Source: Casp-actino8 sp964513215
GTDB taxonomy: Bacteria > Actinomycetota > Acidimicrobiia > Acidimicrobiales > Ilumatobacteraceae
Assembly: GCA_964513215.1 (NCBI GenBank)
Contig: CAZELU010000067.1
Span: 1-9,331 of the forward strand
Reading direction: 5' to 3'
DNA length: 9,331 bases
Part shown: positions 1-6,102 of the stretch, piece by piece
Numbering within the stretch: the stretch's first letter is position 1
How the letters are laid out: every line of letters starts with the position of its first letter
Position numbers and translations under genes: made by a program
Notes under the pieces: model-generated
Database searches by the model: none
What the model was told of the DNA's origin: nothing
The model's input: the letters and a program-made list of their open reading frames with translations, nothing else

Positions 1-452
1 TCGACGATGCCGTCCACGGTGAGACCGTTCTCCTCCTGGAACGTGGCGACGGCGGATTGAGTGTCGGGTCCGAAGTCGCCGTCCACCCGCACGTCGTATC
101 CGAGAGCCACCAGAAGTTCTTGCACCAGGCGAACCGTCGTGCTGCGGTCGCACTTGATGAGCGGCAGACCGGGCGGCATCTTCGTGATGGCGTCGCACGG
201 TGAATCGTCGAGGACCACTGGTTGGTCAGCGCCTTCCGCGGGGTCGGCATCACCTGGTGCGACGGCGAGAGCGTCATCGGTCACCGGTGCGAGTGTGGTG
301 GTGGTGCTGGGGGCGGCGGCCGTGGTGACCGAGATGAAGTTGTACTTCGGTGCCTCGTCGTCACCCACGACCACGAGGCCGATCACGATGCCGACGATGA
401 GTCCGAGAGTGCCCCCGACGAGACCGAATCCGGTCTGCTTGTCGAGGGCCAT
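1..452 (-). CDS. Membrane-anchored peptidoglycan-binding-domain protein (3' end cut by window edge)
   Basis: I translated this by hand from the ATG at 452; about 150 codons are visible before the left edge. Residues 8-29 form one hydrophobic, glycine/valine-rich helix right at the N-terminus, which looks like a membrane anchor or uncleaved signal. Residues 40-85 are a Thr/Ala/Pro/Asp-rich low-complexity linker with a run of threonines, as in cell-envelope spacers. From about residue 103 the sequence fits a PG_binding_1 domain (leucine-rich helix, then DGDFGPDT, AVATFQ and NGLTVDGIV). Two cysteines (C86, C101) flank the start of this domain and could form an extracellular disulfide. The likely role is attachment to cell-wall peptidoglycan outside the membrane; any catalytic domain would lie beyond the window. 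It follows mcl2 by only 4 bp, so it is probably co-transcribed, although its function has no obvious link to CoA metabolism. Family assignment is firm; full length and role are unknown. Confidence 0.85.
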   Translation of the reverse strand, partial: MALDKQTGFGLVGGTLGLIVGIVIGLVVVGDDEAPKYNFISVTTAAAPSTTTTLAPVTDDALAVAPGDADPAEGADQPVVLDDSPCDAITKMPPGLPLIKCDRSTTVRLVQELLVALGYDVRVDGDFGPDTQSAVATFQEENGLTVDGIV

Positions 453-456
453 GTGT

Positions 457-463
457 TCACCCT
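457..463 (-). promoter_or_regulatory. Ribosome binding site overlapping the mcl2 stop codon
   Basis: On the minus strand AGGGTGA lies four bases before the ATG at 452. Its last three bases are the TGA stop of the upstream CoA-ester lyase gene. This supports the chosen start for the peptidoglycan-binding protein and suggests translational coupling between the two genes. Confidence 0.6.
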
Positions 464-1323
464 AGGGCGTCGATGGCCGCCTGAACCGACAACACGCGGC
501 GTGCGTTGTCGACATGAAGGTTCTCGATCATGCGACCGTCGACGGTGATCACACCGCGTCCCTCGGCTTGCGCTTCGTCGAACGCCGCGATGACGCGCCG
601 CGCGTAATCGACGTCGGCGTCAGTGGGTGCCCACACCTCGTTGCAGATGTCGACCTGGCCCGGGTGGATGAGCGTCTTGCCGTCGAAGCCCATGTGCATG
701 CCCTGTTCACATTCGGCGCGGAACGCGTCGAGATCCTTCACGTCGTTGAACACGCCGTCGAGGATGATCTTGTCGGCTTCGCGGGCCGCCAGCAGCGCGG
801 TGGCGAGATGGGGCACGAGCGGTGAGCGCCCACGAACCTGAGTGGCGCGGAGTTCTTTGGCCAAGTCGTTGGTGCCCATGATGAGCACGGCCACGCGCGG
901 GTGAGCGGCAATCGAGCGGGCATTGAAGATGGCGGTGGGGGTTTCCACCATCGCCCAGATCTTCATGTCGGCGGGCGCACCGGATGCGGTGAGGTGCTGT
1001 GACACGTCGTCGAGTTGCTTGGTGTCGGCGATCTTGGGAATGACCACGGCCGACGCGCCCGACTTCGCAGCAGCGGCGATGTCGTCGGCACCCCACTGCG
1101 TGTCGAGACCGTTGCAGCGGATCGTCACTTCGCGATGACCGTACGCACCACTCTGCGCGGCCGCGACGGCGTTGGCGCGCGCGGAGGGCTTGGCATCGGG
1201 CGCAACGGCGTCTTCGAGATCGAAGATGAGCGCATCAGCGGGAATCGTCTTGGCCTTCTCGAGTGCCTTCTCGTTGGACGAGGGCATGTACAGCACGGAA
1301 CGGCGGGGACGCAGGTCGGACAT
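457..1323 (-). CDS. mcl2: HpcH/HpaI (CitE-type) CoA-ester lyase, probably (3S)-malyl-CoA thioesterase
   Basis: This 288-residue protein is a complete CitE/HpcH-HpaI TIM-barrel enzyme of usual family length. Visible motifs are RSVLYMPSSNEKALEKA (8-24), DLEDAV (35-40), the CoA/substrate Arg in TIRCNG (R69), VIPK (94-97), the Mg2+ ligands E127 (MVETPTA) and D153 (GTNDLAKEL), GFDGKTLIHP (212-221) and DGRM (262-265). The combination of NDLAKEL, AECEQGMHMGFDGKTLIHP and the late ENLH motif agrees, from memory, with Rhodobacter Mcl2, which hydrolyses (3S)-malyl-CoA to malate and CoA in the ethylmalonyl-CoA pathway. A citramalyl-CoA lyase or other CoA-ester lyase role remains possible. It lies 24 bp downstream of mcl in the same operon, which pairs a lyase that condenses glyoxylate with acetyl-CoA with an enzyme that releases malate. 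The start is fixed by a strong Shine-Dalgarno sequence. Fold and metal site are seen; substrate is inferred. Confidence 0.88.
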   Translation of the reverse strand: MSDLRPRRSVLYMPSSNEKALEKAKTIPADALIFDLEDAVAPDAKPSARANAVAAAQSGAYGHREVTIRCNGLDTQWGADDIAAAAKSGASAVVIPKIADTKQLDDVSQHLTASGAPADMKIWAMVETPTAIFNARSIAAHPRVAVLIMGTNDLAKELRATQVRGRSPLVPHLATALLAAREADKIILDGVFNDVKDLDAFRAECEQGMHMGFDGKTLIHPGQVDICNEVWAPTDADVDYARRVIAAFDEAQAEGRGVITVDGRMIENLHVDNARRVLSVQAAIDALG

Positions 1324-1327
1324 GGCG

Positions 1328-1336
1328 ACTCCTTTT
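1328..1336 (-). promoter_or_regulatory. Strong Shine-Dalgarno sequence for mcl2
   Basis: The minus strand reads AAAAGGAGT, with the AGGAG core ending five bases before the ATG at 1323. It lies in the 24-bp gap after the mcl stop codon. It is the best ribosome binding site in the window and contrasts with the leaderless-looking start of mcl itself, as expected for an internal operon gene. Confidence 0.75.
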
Positions 1337-1347
1337 CGAAATCGAGA

Positions 1348-2397
1348 TCAGAAACCGTAGGACTGGGCGAGTTCGGGATCGCGCGCGGCGAGTTCGCGGG
1401 CCAACTGCACGACCACCTTGCACTGCTTGACCGACGCGTCGTCTTCCATCTTGCCGTCGAGCATGATGGCACCGGTGCCGTCGCCCATGGCGTCGATCAC
1501 GCGCATCGCATGGGCCACGTCGCTCGGACGCGGGCTGAACACGCGGCGCGCGATGTCGATCTGAACCGGGTGCAACGACCACGCGCCGACGCAACCGAGC
1601 AGGTACGCGTTGCGGAACTGGTCTTCACACGCGGTGGTGTCCTTGATGTCACCGAACGGTCCGTAAAAGGGGAGGATGCCGTGCATCACGCAGGCGTCGA
1701 CCATGCGCGCCATCGTGTAATGCCACAAATCTTGCTGGAAGATCGTGCGCGGTGCATCGGGGTCGGACGGATTGGGATCTTGGCGAACGAGATAGTCGGG
1801 ATGTCCGCCACCCACGCGAGTGGTCTTCATGCGGCGGTTGGCCGCGAGGTCGGCGGGTCCGAGTGAGAGACCCTGCATGCGCGGCGACGCGCCGCAGATC
1901 TCTTCGACGTTGGCCACACCGCGCGCAGTTTCGAGAATCGCGTGAATGAGAAGCGGCTTCTTGAGACCCGCCTTGGCTTCGAGTTGAGCGAGCAGGCGGT
2001 CGACGTAATGGATGTCTTCGGGGCCTTCGACTTTGGGGATCATGATCACGTCGAACTTGTCGCCTACTTCGGTGACGATTGCAGTGAGATCGTCGAGAGC
2101 CCACGGTGAGTCGAGACTGTTGACGCGCGTCCAGAGTTGAGTGCTGCCCATCGGAACGGTCTTGGCCACTTTCACCAGACCAGCTCGCGCGGCTTCCTTG
2201 TCGGTGGCCGGAACGCCGTCTTCGAGATTGCCGAGGAGGATGTCGACGGTGGGGACGATCTCGGGGAGCTTCGACACCATCTTCTCGTTGGACGGCGGGA
2301 AGAAGTGGATCATCCGGCTGGGACGGAAGGGGATCTCGCGGACGGGCTCGGGGGCTCCGACGGCGAGTGGTTTGAAGAAGTCACGGGCACTGCGCAC
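1348..2397 (-). CDS. mcl: Malyl-CoA / beta-methylmalyl-CoA lyase, Chloroflexus-type
   Basis: This 349-residue protein belongs to the CitE-like malyl-CoA lyase family. Such enzymes reversibly cleave (S)-malyl-CoA to acetyl-CoA plus glyoxylate and beta-methylmalyl-CoA to propionyl-CoA plus glyoxylate; the Chloroflexus enzyme also acts on (S)-citramalyl-CoA. Visible motifs are GNLEDGVP (56-63), R91 in TRVNSLDSPW, IMIPKVEGP (118-126), Mg2+ ligands E156 (ILETARG) and D183 (LGPADLAA), MKTTRVGGGHP (190-200), FYGPFGDIKD (244-253), GAWSLHP (271-277) and D314 in LDGKM, the Asp thought to reach the neighbouring subunit's active site. Length, the N-terminal FFKPLAVGAPEP and the C-terminal PELAQSYG resemble, from memory, the 348-residue Chloroflexus aurantiacus Mcl more than the shorter (about 318-residue) Rhodobacter Mcl1. 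The start is GTG, chosen because the N-terminus aligns with Chloroflexus Mcl and a -10 box lies six bases upstream. It is the first gene of the minus-strand operon. Confidence 0.92.
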   Translation of the reverse strand: MRSARDFFKPLAVGAPEPVREIPFRPSRMIHFFPPSNEKMVSKLPEIVPTVDILLGNLEDGVPATDKEAARAGLVKVAKTVPMGSTQLWTRVNSLDSPWALDDLTAIVTEVGDKFDVIMIPKVEGPEDIHYVDRLLAQLEAKAGLKKPLLIHAILETARGVANVEEICGASPRMQGLSLGPADLAANRRMKTTRVGGGHPDYLVRQDPNPSDPDAPRTIFQQDLWHYTMARMVDACVMHGILPFYGPFGDIKDTTACEDQFRNAYLLGCVGAWSLHPVQIDIARRVFSPRPSDVAHAMRVIDAMGDGTGAIMLDGKMEDDASVKQCKVVVQLARELAARDPELAQSYGF

Positions 2398-2403
2398 GGT
2401 GCG

Positions 2404-2409
2404 AGGGTA
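2404..2409 (-). promoter_or_regulatory. -10 box of predicted leaderless mcl promoter
   Basis: On the minus strand TACCCT fits the actinobacterial TAnnnT -10 consensus and is followed by six bases and then the GTG start of mcl. Transcription would therefore begin at or next to the start codon. I see no good Shine-Dalgarno sequence upstream of this GTG. The corresponding -35 region would fall inside the opposing HAD gene. Confidence 0.55.
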
Positions 2410-2414
2410 CGCCC

Positions 2415-2420
2415 TACCCT
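2415..2420 (+). promoter_or_regulatory. -10 box of predicted leaderless HAD-gene promoter
   Basis: TACCCT on the plus strand is followed by six bases and then the GTG at 2427. Box, spacing and start codon mirror the mcl side. No Shine-Dalgarno sequence is visible, which supports a leaderless transcript and this start codon. Confidence 0.55.
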
Positions 2421-2426
2421 GGGTGC

Positions 2427-3125
2427 GTGGCTAGTTCCATCGTCATTCACGGGCACGAGGTGGACGCCGTGCTGTTCGATGCCGGCGGGATCTTCGTGAT
2501 TCCCGACCCGCACGTGTTGGCGCCGTTGTTGGCGTACTACGGAGGGAGCACCGACCTCGACGTGTACCACCGCGCGCACTACGCCGGAATGGCGGCCAAG
2601 TCGCGCGCCGGATCATCCGAGTCGGATTGGTCGGTGTACAACGCCGAGTACGTCGCGGTGGCCGGTGTTCCCGAACACGATCAGGAAGAGGCCGCGATCG
2701 TGCTCGGACGTACTCGTAATGCGTACACCTGGCGCCATCCTCTGCGCGACAGTGTGGAAGCGTTGCGAAGGCTGCACGATCTCGGAGTGCCGATCGGCGT
2801 GGTGAGTAACGCGACGGGTCAGATCGAGTCGGTTCTGGCGCGGTCGGGCGTGTGCCAGGTGGGTGAGGGCACGGGTGTCCCGGTGCGGGTGGTCGTGGAC
2901 AGTCATGTGGTGGGCGTGGCCAAGCCCGACCCGAAGATCTTCGACTTCGGTTTGGCGGCGCTTCCCGGGATCGAGCGTTCGCGTGTGGCGTACGTGGGCG
3001 ACAGTGTGACGATGGACGTGAACGGTGCGCGTAACGCCGGGTTGCTGCCGGTCTTGCTCGACCCGTACGACGATCACGAAGGTGCGTCGTTCCTCCGCCT
3101 CACGTCCCTCCTCGACTTGGTGTGA
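2427..3125 (+). CDS. HAD-superfamily hydrolase (probable phosphatase)
   Basis: The 232-residue protein has the four HAD motifs in order. These are the nucleophile D18 in VLFDAGG, S127 in VVSN (motif II), K166 in AKPDPKIF (motif III), and D192/D197 in GDSVTMDV (motif IV). An alpha-helical cap of the subfamily I type fits between residues 25 and 105. HAD enzymes of this kind usually dephosphorylate small cytosolic metabolites through an aspartyl-phosphate intermediate. The residue two after the nucleophile, usually the acid/base Asp of the DxD motif, is Gly (G20). Such DxG variants exist in other HAD proteins, so loss of activity cannot be assumed, but substrate and mechanism are open. It starts with GTG from a leaderless-looking promoter shared back to back with mcl. 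A methyltransferase gene follows after 7 bp, so the two are probably an operon. A link to CoA-ester metabolism is only positional. Confidence 0.85.
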   Translation: MASSIVIHGHEVDAVLFDAGGIFVIPDPHVLAPLLAYYGGSTDLDVYHRAHYAGMAAKSRAGSSESDWSVYNAEYVAVAGVPEHDQEEAAIVLGRTRNAYTWRHPLRDSVEALRRLHDLGVPIGVVSNATGQIESVLARSGVCQVGEGTGVPVRVVVDSHVVGVAKPDPKIFDFGLAALPGIERSRVAYVGDSVTMDVNGARNAGLLPVLLDPYDDHEGASFLRLTSLLDLV

Positions 3126-3132
3126 GCGGTCG

Positions 3133-3765
3133 ATGACGAATTCAGCCGGGCAAGGCGAACCGGGAGAGCACGTGTCGGCACGATGGGCCGAATGGCGGCG
3201 ATCGGTCGATCTCGACAAGTACGACGCGCGGTGGGAATCGATGGCGGCCCGGGGTGAATCGGTGCACGGTGAAGCCGATGCTGTTTCTCGTCTCGCGCGC
3301 GACCACTTCGGCGGACGCGATCTCACAGTTCTCGACGCCGGGTGCGGCACGGGCCGCCTCGGAATCGAACTCACCAATCGGGGTCATCGCGTCGTCGGGG
3401 TCGATCTCGATCCCGACATGATCGACCGCGCTCGTCGTAAGTGCCCCGACATCGAATGGCACGCCCAGGATCTCGCCACGTTCGATTCGTCGACGAGGTT
3501 CGACGTCATCGTGATGGCCGGGAACATTCCGAACTTCTGCCGACCCGGCGAACAAGCGCGAATCGTCGCCAACCTGGCTCGGTTGCTCGCGCCCGGAGGG
3601 TTGCTCGTGTGCGGCTGGTCGCAAGAGTCGCGCGCCGAGTCGTATCACGCGCAGCAGTTCATCGCCGACGGCGAAGCGAACGGACTGTTTCTGGTCAGCG
3701 CGTGGAAGAACTGGGATGGTGACCCGTTCGACGACGGCGACTACGCCGTGATCGTTCTGTCCTGA
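3133..3765 (+). CDS. Class I SAM-dependent methyltransferase
   Basis: This is a 210-residue cytosolic protein if it starts at the ATG 7 bp after the HAD stop codon. The Rossmann-fold methyltransferase signature is clear: motif I VLDAGCGTG (66-74) for S-adenosylmethionine, the acidic ribose-binding D91 in VGVDLDPDM, QDLATFD (112-118) near the adenine pocket, DVIVMAGNI (124-132), and LLAPGGLLV (151-159). No appended substrate-binding domain is present, so the methyl acceptor (small molecule, lipid or protein) cannot be named. A second possible start is the GTG at 3172, preceded by GGGAG at 3162-3166 with five bases between. That start gives 197 residues and has the better ribosome binding site, while the ATG has the better coupling distance. 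The gene ends 10 bp from the facing mcd gene with no recognisable terminator between. Confidence 0.85.
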   Translation: MTNSAGQGEPGEHVSARWAEWRRSVDLDKYDARWESMAARGESVHGEADAVSRLARDHFGGRDLTVLDAGCGTGRLGIELTNRGHRVVGVDLDPDMIDRARRKCPDIEWHAQDLATFDSSTRFDVIVMAGNIPNFCRPGEQARIVANLARLLAPGGLLVCGWSQESRAESYHAQQFIADGEANGLFLVSAWKNWDGDPFDDGDYAVIVLS

Positions 3766-3775
3766 CCGGTCGTTC

Positions 3776-5386
3776 TTACGAGACGAGGCGGCGGGCGATG
3801 ACCTTGAGGCACAAGGTCTCGTCGGCTCCTTCGAAGATGCTCAGTACGCGGGCATCCACGAACAACCGGCTCACGCTGTACTCCTCGGCGTAGCCATAAC
3901 CACCGTGAATCTGCATGGCCTCGCGTGTGACCCACTCGGCGGCCTTGCACACGTACGCCTTCACCATCGACGCCTCGGTGGCACCTTCGCCCTTGGCCAT
4001 CAGCTTCGACACCTGATAGCTGAATTGGCGACCAGCCTGAATGAGGACCGCCATGCGGCCCAACTTCACCTTCGTGAGTTGATACTCGGCGATGTTGTTG
4101 CCGAACACGTTGCGGTTGTGCGCGTGGTCGTACGCGGCTTCGTACGCGGCCTGCATCACACCAACCGCGCGTGCCGCGGTTTGCAGACGGCCGTTCTCGA
4201 AACCTTCCATCTGGTAGTAGAAGCCCTTGCCCAGGCCTCCTTCTTCACCGATGAGATTCGTGGCCGGAACCCACCAGTTGTCGAGCGCGATCTCGTACGA
4301 GTGCATGCCGCGGTAGCCGATGGTGTCGATCGGACGGCCTTCCATCTTGCCCACCGAACCGTCGGCGCGAACGTTCTGGGTGAACTCGAAGCCGTGTGCC
4401 TCACCACGCGGCTTGGGCACGATGAAGAGGCTCAGGCCCTTGTGCGTGAGCGAGCGATCGGGATTGGTACGAGCGAGCAGCATGAGCACATCGGCGCGTC
4501 CGGCGAACGTGCACCACGTCTTCACACCGTTGATCACGTAGCCGGGCTGACCGTCAGGGCCCTCGGCCGGCGTGGCGGTCACCTTGAGACCAGCCACGTC
4601 GCTGCCGTAGTCGGGCTCGGTCACGGCGACCGCAGCCATCACCTCGGCGGTGGCCAACTTCGGTAGCCACTCCTGCTTCTGCGCCTCGGTGCCACCCTTC
4701 ACGAGCGCGCGCGTGAGGATCTCGGGACGTGTGATGAGCGATCCGCCGATTCCGAGCGAACCACGGCTCAACTCTTCGGTGGCCACGACCATGGCGAGGT
4801 ATTCACCTTCGCCACCTTCGGAGAATCCGCCGTACTCACTCGGCACCGACAAACCGAACGCACCCATCTCGGCGAGACCGCTGATGATCTCTTCGGGAAC
4901 GTCTTCGTTGAAGCGGTGCACGTGTTCGGCGCGCGGAGCGATCACTTTTTCGGCGAACGAACGGAAGGTGTCTTGCACCATCTCGAACTCTTCGTCGAGG
5001 TGACGCGGGCCCTGAACGTCGGCGAGTGACGCCACGAACTCGGGGTCGCGGTACGTGCCGATGAACGGCAACGCCGAGTCGAGTGCACCTCGCTCGAGAC
5101 CCCACAGCGATTCACGACCGAGGAACTTGCCCATGAGATCGTGAGCCATGTCGGCGGTGTACGCGCAGGTAATGAGACCTTCGTGATTGCCCTTGGCGCC
5201 GTAATCGAGAAGCGAGCGCGCGGTCTCGACAGCCGACGCCGCATGCGCGAGGTCGTACGCCAACACCTGGTGTTTGTCGGGGCCGCCGATCTCGGAAAGA
5301 TGACGGAGGGCTTTGCCGACCGCGCGCGATGCGAGATCGATCACATCGGCAGCGGTCTGGAGATCGGGGGCGACGGTGGTGCTCAT
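3776..5386 (-). CDS. mcd: Long acyl-CoA dehydrogenase, probably (2S)-methylsuccinyl-CoA dehydrogenase
   Basis: The 536-residue flavoprotein carries a standard acyl-CoA dehydrogenase body (about 130-536) behind a helical N-terminal extension of about 125 residues. Ordinary acyl-CoA dehydrogenases have about 380 residues; this extra domain and length are typical of methylsuccinyl-CoA dehydrogenase, which makes mesaconyl-CoA in the ethylmalonyl-CoA pathway and passes electrons to ETF. Visible are AVTEPDYGSD (254-263) and WCTFAGRAD (291-299) at the FAD/substrate site, HNRNVFGN (423-430), QIHGGYGY (492-499), and the expected catalytic base E519 in IFEGADE. The WCTF and YYQMEGFENGRLQ stretches fit my memory of Mcd proteins. 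The reading frame is open back to 5461, but I start at the ATG at 5386: a TAGCGT -10 box lies eight bases upstream and the extra 25 codons cross a palindromic intergenic region. Specific substrate is inferred; an unusual branched acyl-CoA dehydrogenase is the alternative. Confidence 0.88.
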   Translation of the reverse strand: MSTTVAPDLQTAADVIDLASRAVGKALRHLSEIGGPDKHQVLAYDLAHAASAVETARSLLDYGAKGNHEGLITCAYTADMAHDLMGKFLGRESLWGLERGALDSALPFIGTYRDPEFVASLADVQGPRHLDEEFEMVQDTFRSFAEKVIAPRAEHVHRFNEDVPEEIISGLAEMGAFGLSVPSEYGGFSEGGEGEYLAMVVATEELSRGSLGIGGSLITRPEILTRALVKGGTEAQKQEWLPKLATAEVMAAVAVTEPDYGSDVAGLKVTATPAEGPDGQPGYVINGVKTWCTFAGRADVLMLLARTNPDRSLTHKGLSLFIVPKPRGEAHGFEFTQNVRADGSVGKMEGRPIDTIGYRGMHSYEIALDNWWVPATNLIGEEGGLGKGFYYQMEGFENGRLQTAARAVGVMQAAYEAAYDHAHNRNVFGNNIAEYQLTKVKLGRMAVLIQAGRQFSYQVSKLMAKGEGATEASMVKAYVCKAAEWVTREAMQIHGGYGYAEEYSVSRLFVDARVLSIFEGADETLCLKVIARRLVS

Positions 5387-5394
5387 CGGCGAGA

Positions 5395-5400
5395 ACGCTA
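5395..5400 (-). promoter_or_regulatory. Predicted -10 box of mcd
   Basis: On the minus strand TAGCGT (TAnnnT) lies eight bases before the ATG at 5386, so transcription would start one or two bases before the start codon. I see no Shine-Dalgarno sequence. Its -35 region would fall at about 5418-5423, inside the palindrome described next. Confidence 0.45.
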
Positions 5401-5403
5401 CTT

Positions 5404-5446
5404 GTGGGCCTTCGACCACCCCGAAGTGGTGGGGTCGATCGCCCAC
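5404..5446. repeat. 43-bp interrupted palindrome in the mcd / LOG divergent intergenic region
   Basis: Two nested inverted repeats share one centre at 5425. The outer arms are GTGGGC (5404-5409) and GCCCAC (5441-5446); the inner arms are TCGACC (5412-5417) and GGTCGA (5433-5438). Only two mismatched positions separate inner from outer arms, and three of the next five inner positions also pair. The element lies just upstream of the predicted mcd -10 box and about 50 bp upstream of the LOG start. An operator for a dimeric or tetrameric regulator is the simplest reading. No T-tract follows, so a terminator is unlikely. Confidence 0.6.
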
Positions 5447-5499
5447 CCGGTCGTGCGTCACCTCCGGGCCGTCCGCCCGCTGTGTGGGAACATGGATTC

Positions 5500-6102
5500 A
5501 TGTCCCGGCTCATCTGCGTCTACTGCGGTTCGAGTTCGGGGGCCCGGCCCGAGTTCGCCGATGAGGCGCGGTGCCTGGGAACCGAGATCGCCCGGGCCGG
5601 CTTCGGCCTGGTGTACGGCGGCGGTCGGGTCGGGCTCATGGGCATCGTGGCCGATGCGGTGCTGGAGGCGGGCGGTCACGTGCACGGGGTCATCCCCGAG
5701 CACCTCGTGCGGGCCGAGACCGCGCACACTGGCCTGCCCATCCTCGACGTCGTCGAGTCGATGCACGAACGCAAGGCCCGCATGGCCGAACTCGCCGCCG
5801 GATTCATCGTGATGCCGGGTGGTTTCGGGACGTTCGACGAAGCGTTCGAAATCCTCACGTGGAATCAGCTGGGGCTCGTCACCAAGCCGCTCGTCTTCCT
5901 CGACGGCACTGGCTTCTACGGTCCGCTACTCGCTGCGCTCGATCACGTGGTCGAGTCGGGGTTCGTCGCGCCGCAATTCAGGCGGATCGCCGCGGTCGCG
6001 CGCACGCCGGAAGAAGCGGTGCGTATCGCATCGGGCCCGGCGCCGGACGTTCCGGGCAAGTTGAGTTCGCTCGACGTGACTGCGAAGAGAAGTTCGTTGT
6101 GA
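5500..6102 (+). CDS. LOG-family (TIGR00730) nucleoside-5'-monophosphate phosphoribohydrolase
   Basis: The 200-residue protein has the lysine-decarboxylase-like Rossmann fold of the LOG family. It opens with ICVYCGSS (5-12), followed by GLVYGGGRVGLMG (36-48), GVIPEHL (63-69), SMHERKARM (87-95) and the diagnostic PGGFGTFDE (106-114). The catalytic residues R91 (in HERK) and E114 are expected there. Members hydrolyse cytokinin-type nucleotides, or more generally AMP-like nucleotides, to a free base plus ribose 5-phosphate in the cytosol. They are often misnamed lysine decarboxylases. The ATG at 5500 is used because it precedes the first beta-strand directly; upstream frame is open but crosses the intergenic palindrome. 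A weak nAnnnT box (GAACAT, 5488-5493) six bases before the ATG would fit a leaderless start. Its stop overlaps the GTG of the next gene. The family call is firm; the natural substrate in this organism is unknown. Confidence 0.92.
   Translation: MSRLICVYCGSSSGARPEFADEARCLGTEIARAGFGLVYGGGRVGLMGIVADAVLEAGGHVHGVIPEHLVRAETAHTGLPILDVVESMHERKARMAELAAGFIVMPGGFGTFDEAFEILTWNQLGLVTKPLVFLDGTGFYGPLLAALDHVVESGFVAPQFRRIAAVARTPEEAVRIASGPAPDVPGKLSSLDVTAKRSSL

Larger units (their letters stand above)
2404..2420. repeat. Perfect inverted repeat in the mcl / HAD-gene divergent promoter
   Basis: AGGGTA-CGCCC-TACCCT is a perfect 6-bp inverted repeat with a 5-bp spacer, centred in the 29-bp gap between two divergent GTG starts. 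Each arm doubles as the -10 box of one direction. It could simply be a symmetric bidirectional promoter, or also a regulator's operator. Confidence 0.6.

Noticed and set aside
1015..1866. Long open frame (283 codons) on the plus strand opposite mcl and mcl2
   Set aside because: It is antisense to two well-recognised enzymes, has an Arg/His/Gly-rich composition with no known motif, and reflects the codon bias of GC-rich DNA.
3025..3132. Upstream start for the methyltransferase inside the HAD gene
   Set aside because: The extra residues are an out-of-frame shadow of the HAD C-terminus, rich in Ser/Arg/Thr; the ATG at 3133 or the GTG at 3172 are far better.
3764..3771. GACCGGTC palindrome between the convergent methyltransferase and mcd stops, as a terminator
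   Set aside because: It is only 8 bp with no loop or T-tract, and the gap is 10 bp; such short palindromes are common by chance.
3905..4666. Open frame of 253 codons on the plus strand opposite mcd
   Set aside because: It lies wholly inside the conserved acyl-CoA dehydrogenase body on the other strand and shows no domain signature.
5387..5461. Upstream start giving mcd 25 extra N-terminal residues
   Set aside because: The extension crosses the 43-bp palindrome and the predicted -10 box, has no homology I recognise, and the inner ATG fits the promoter geometry.
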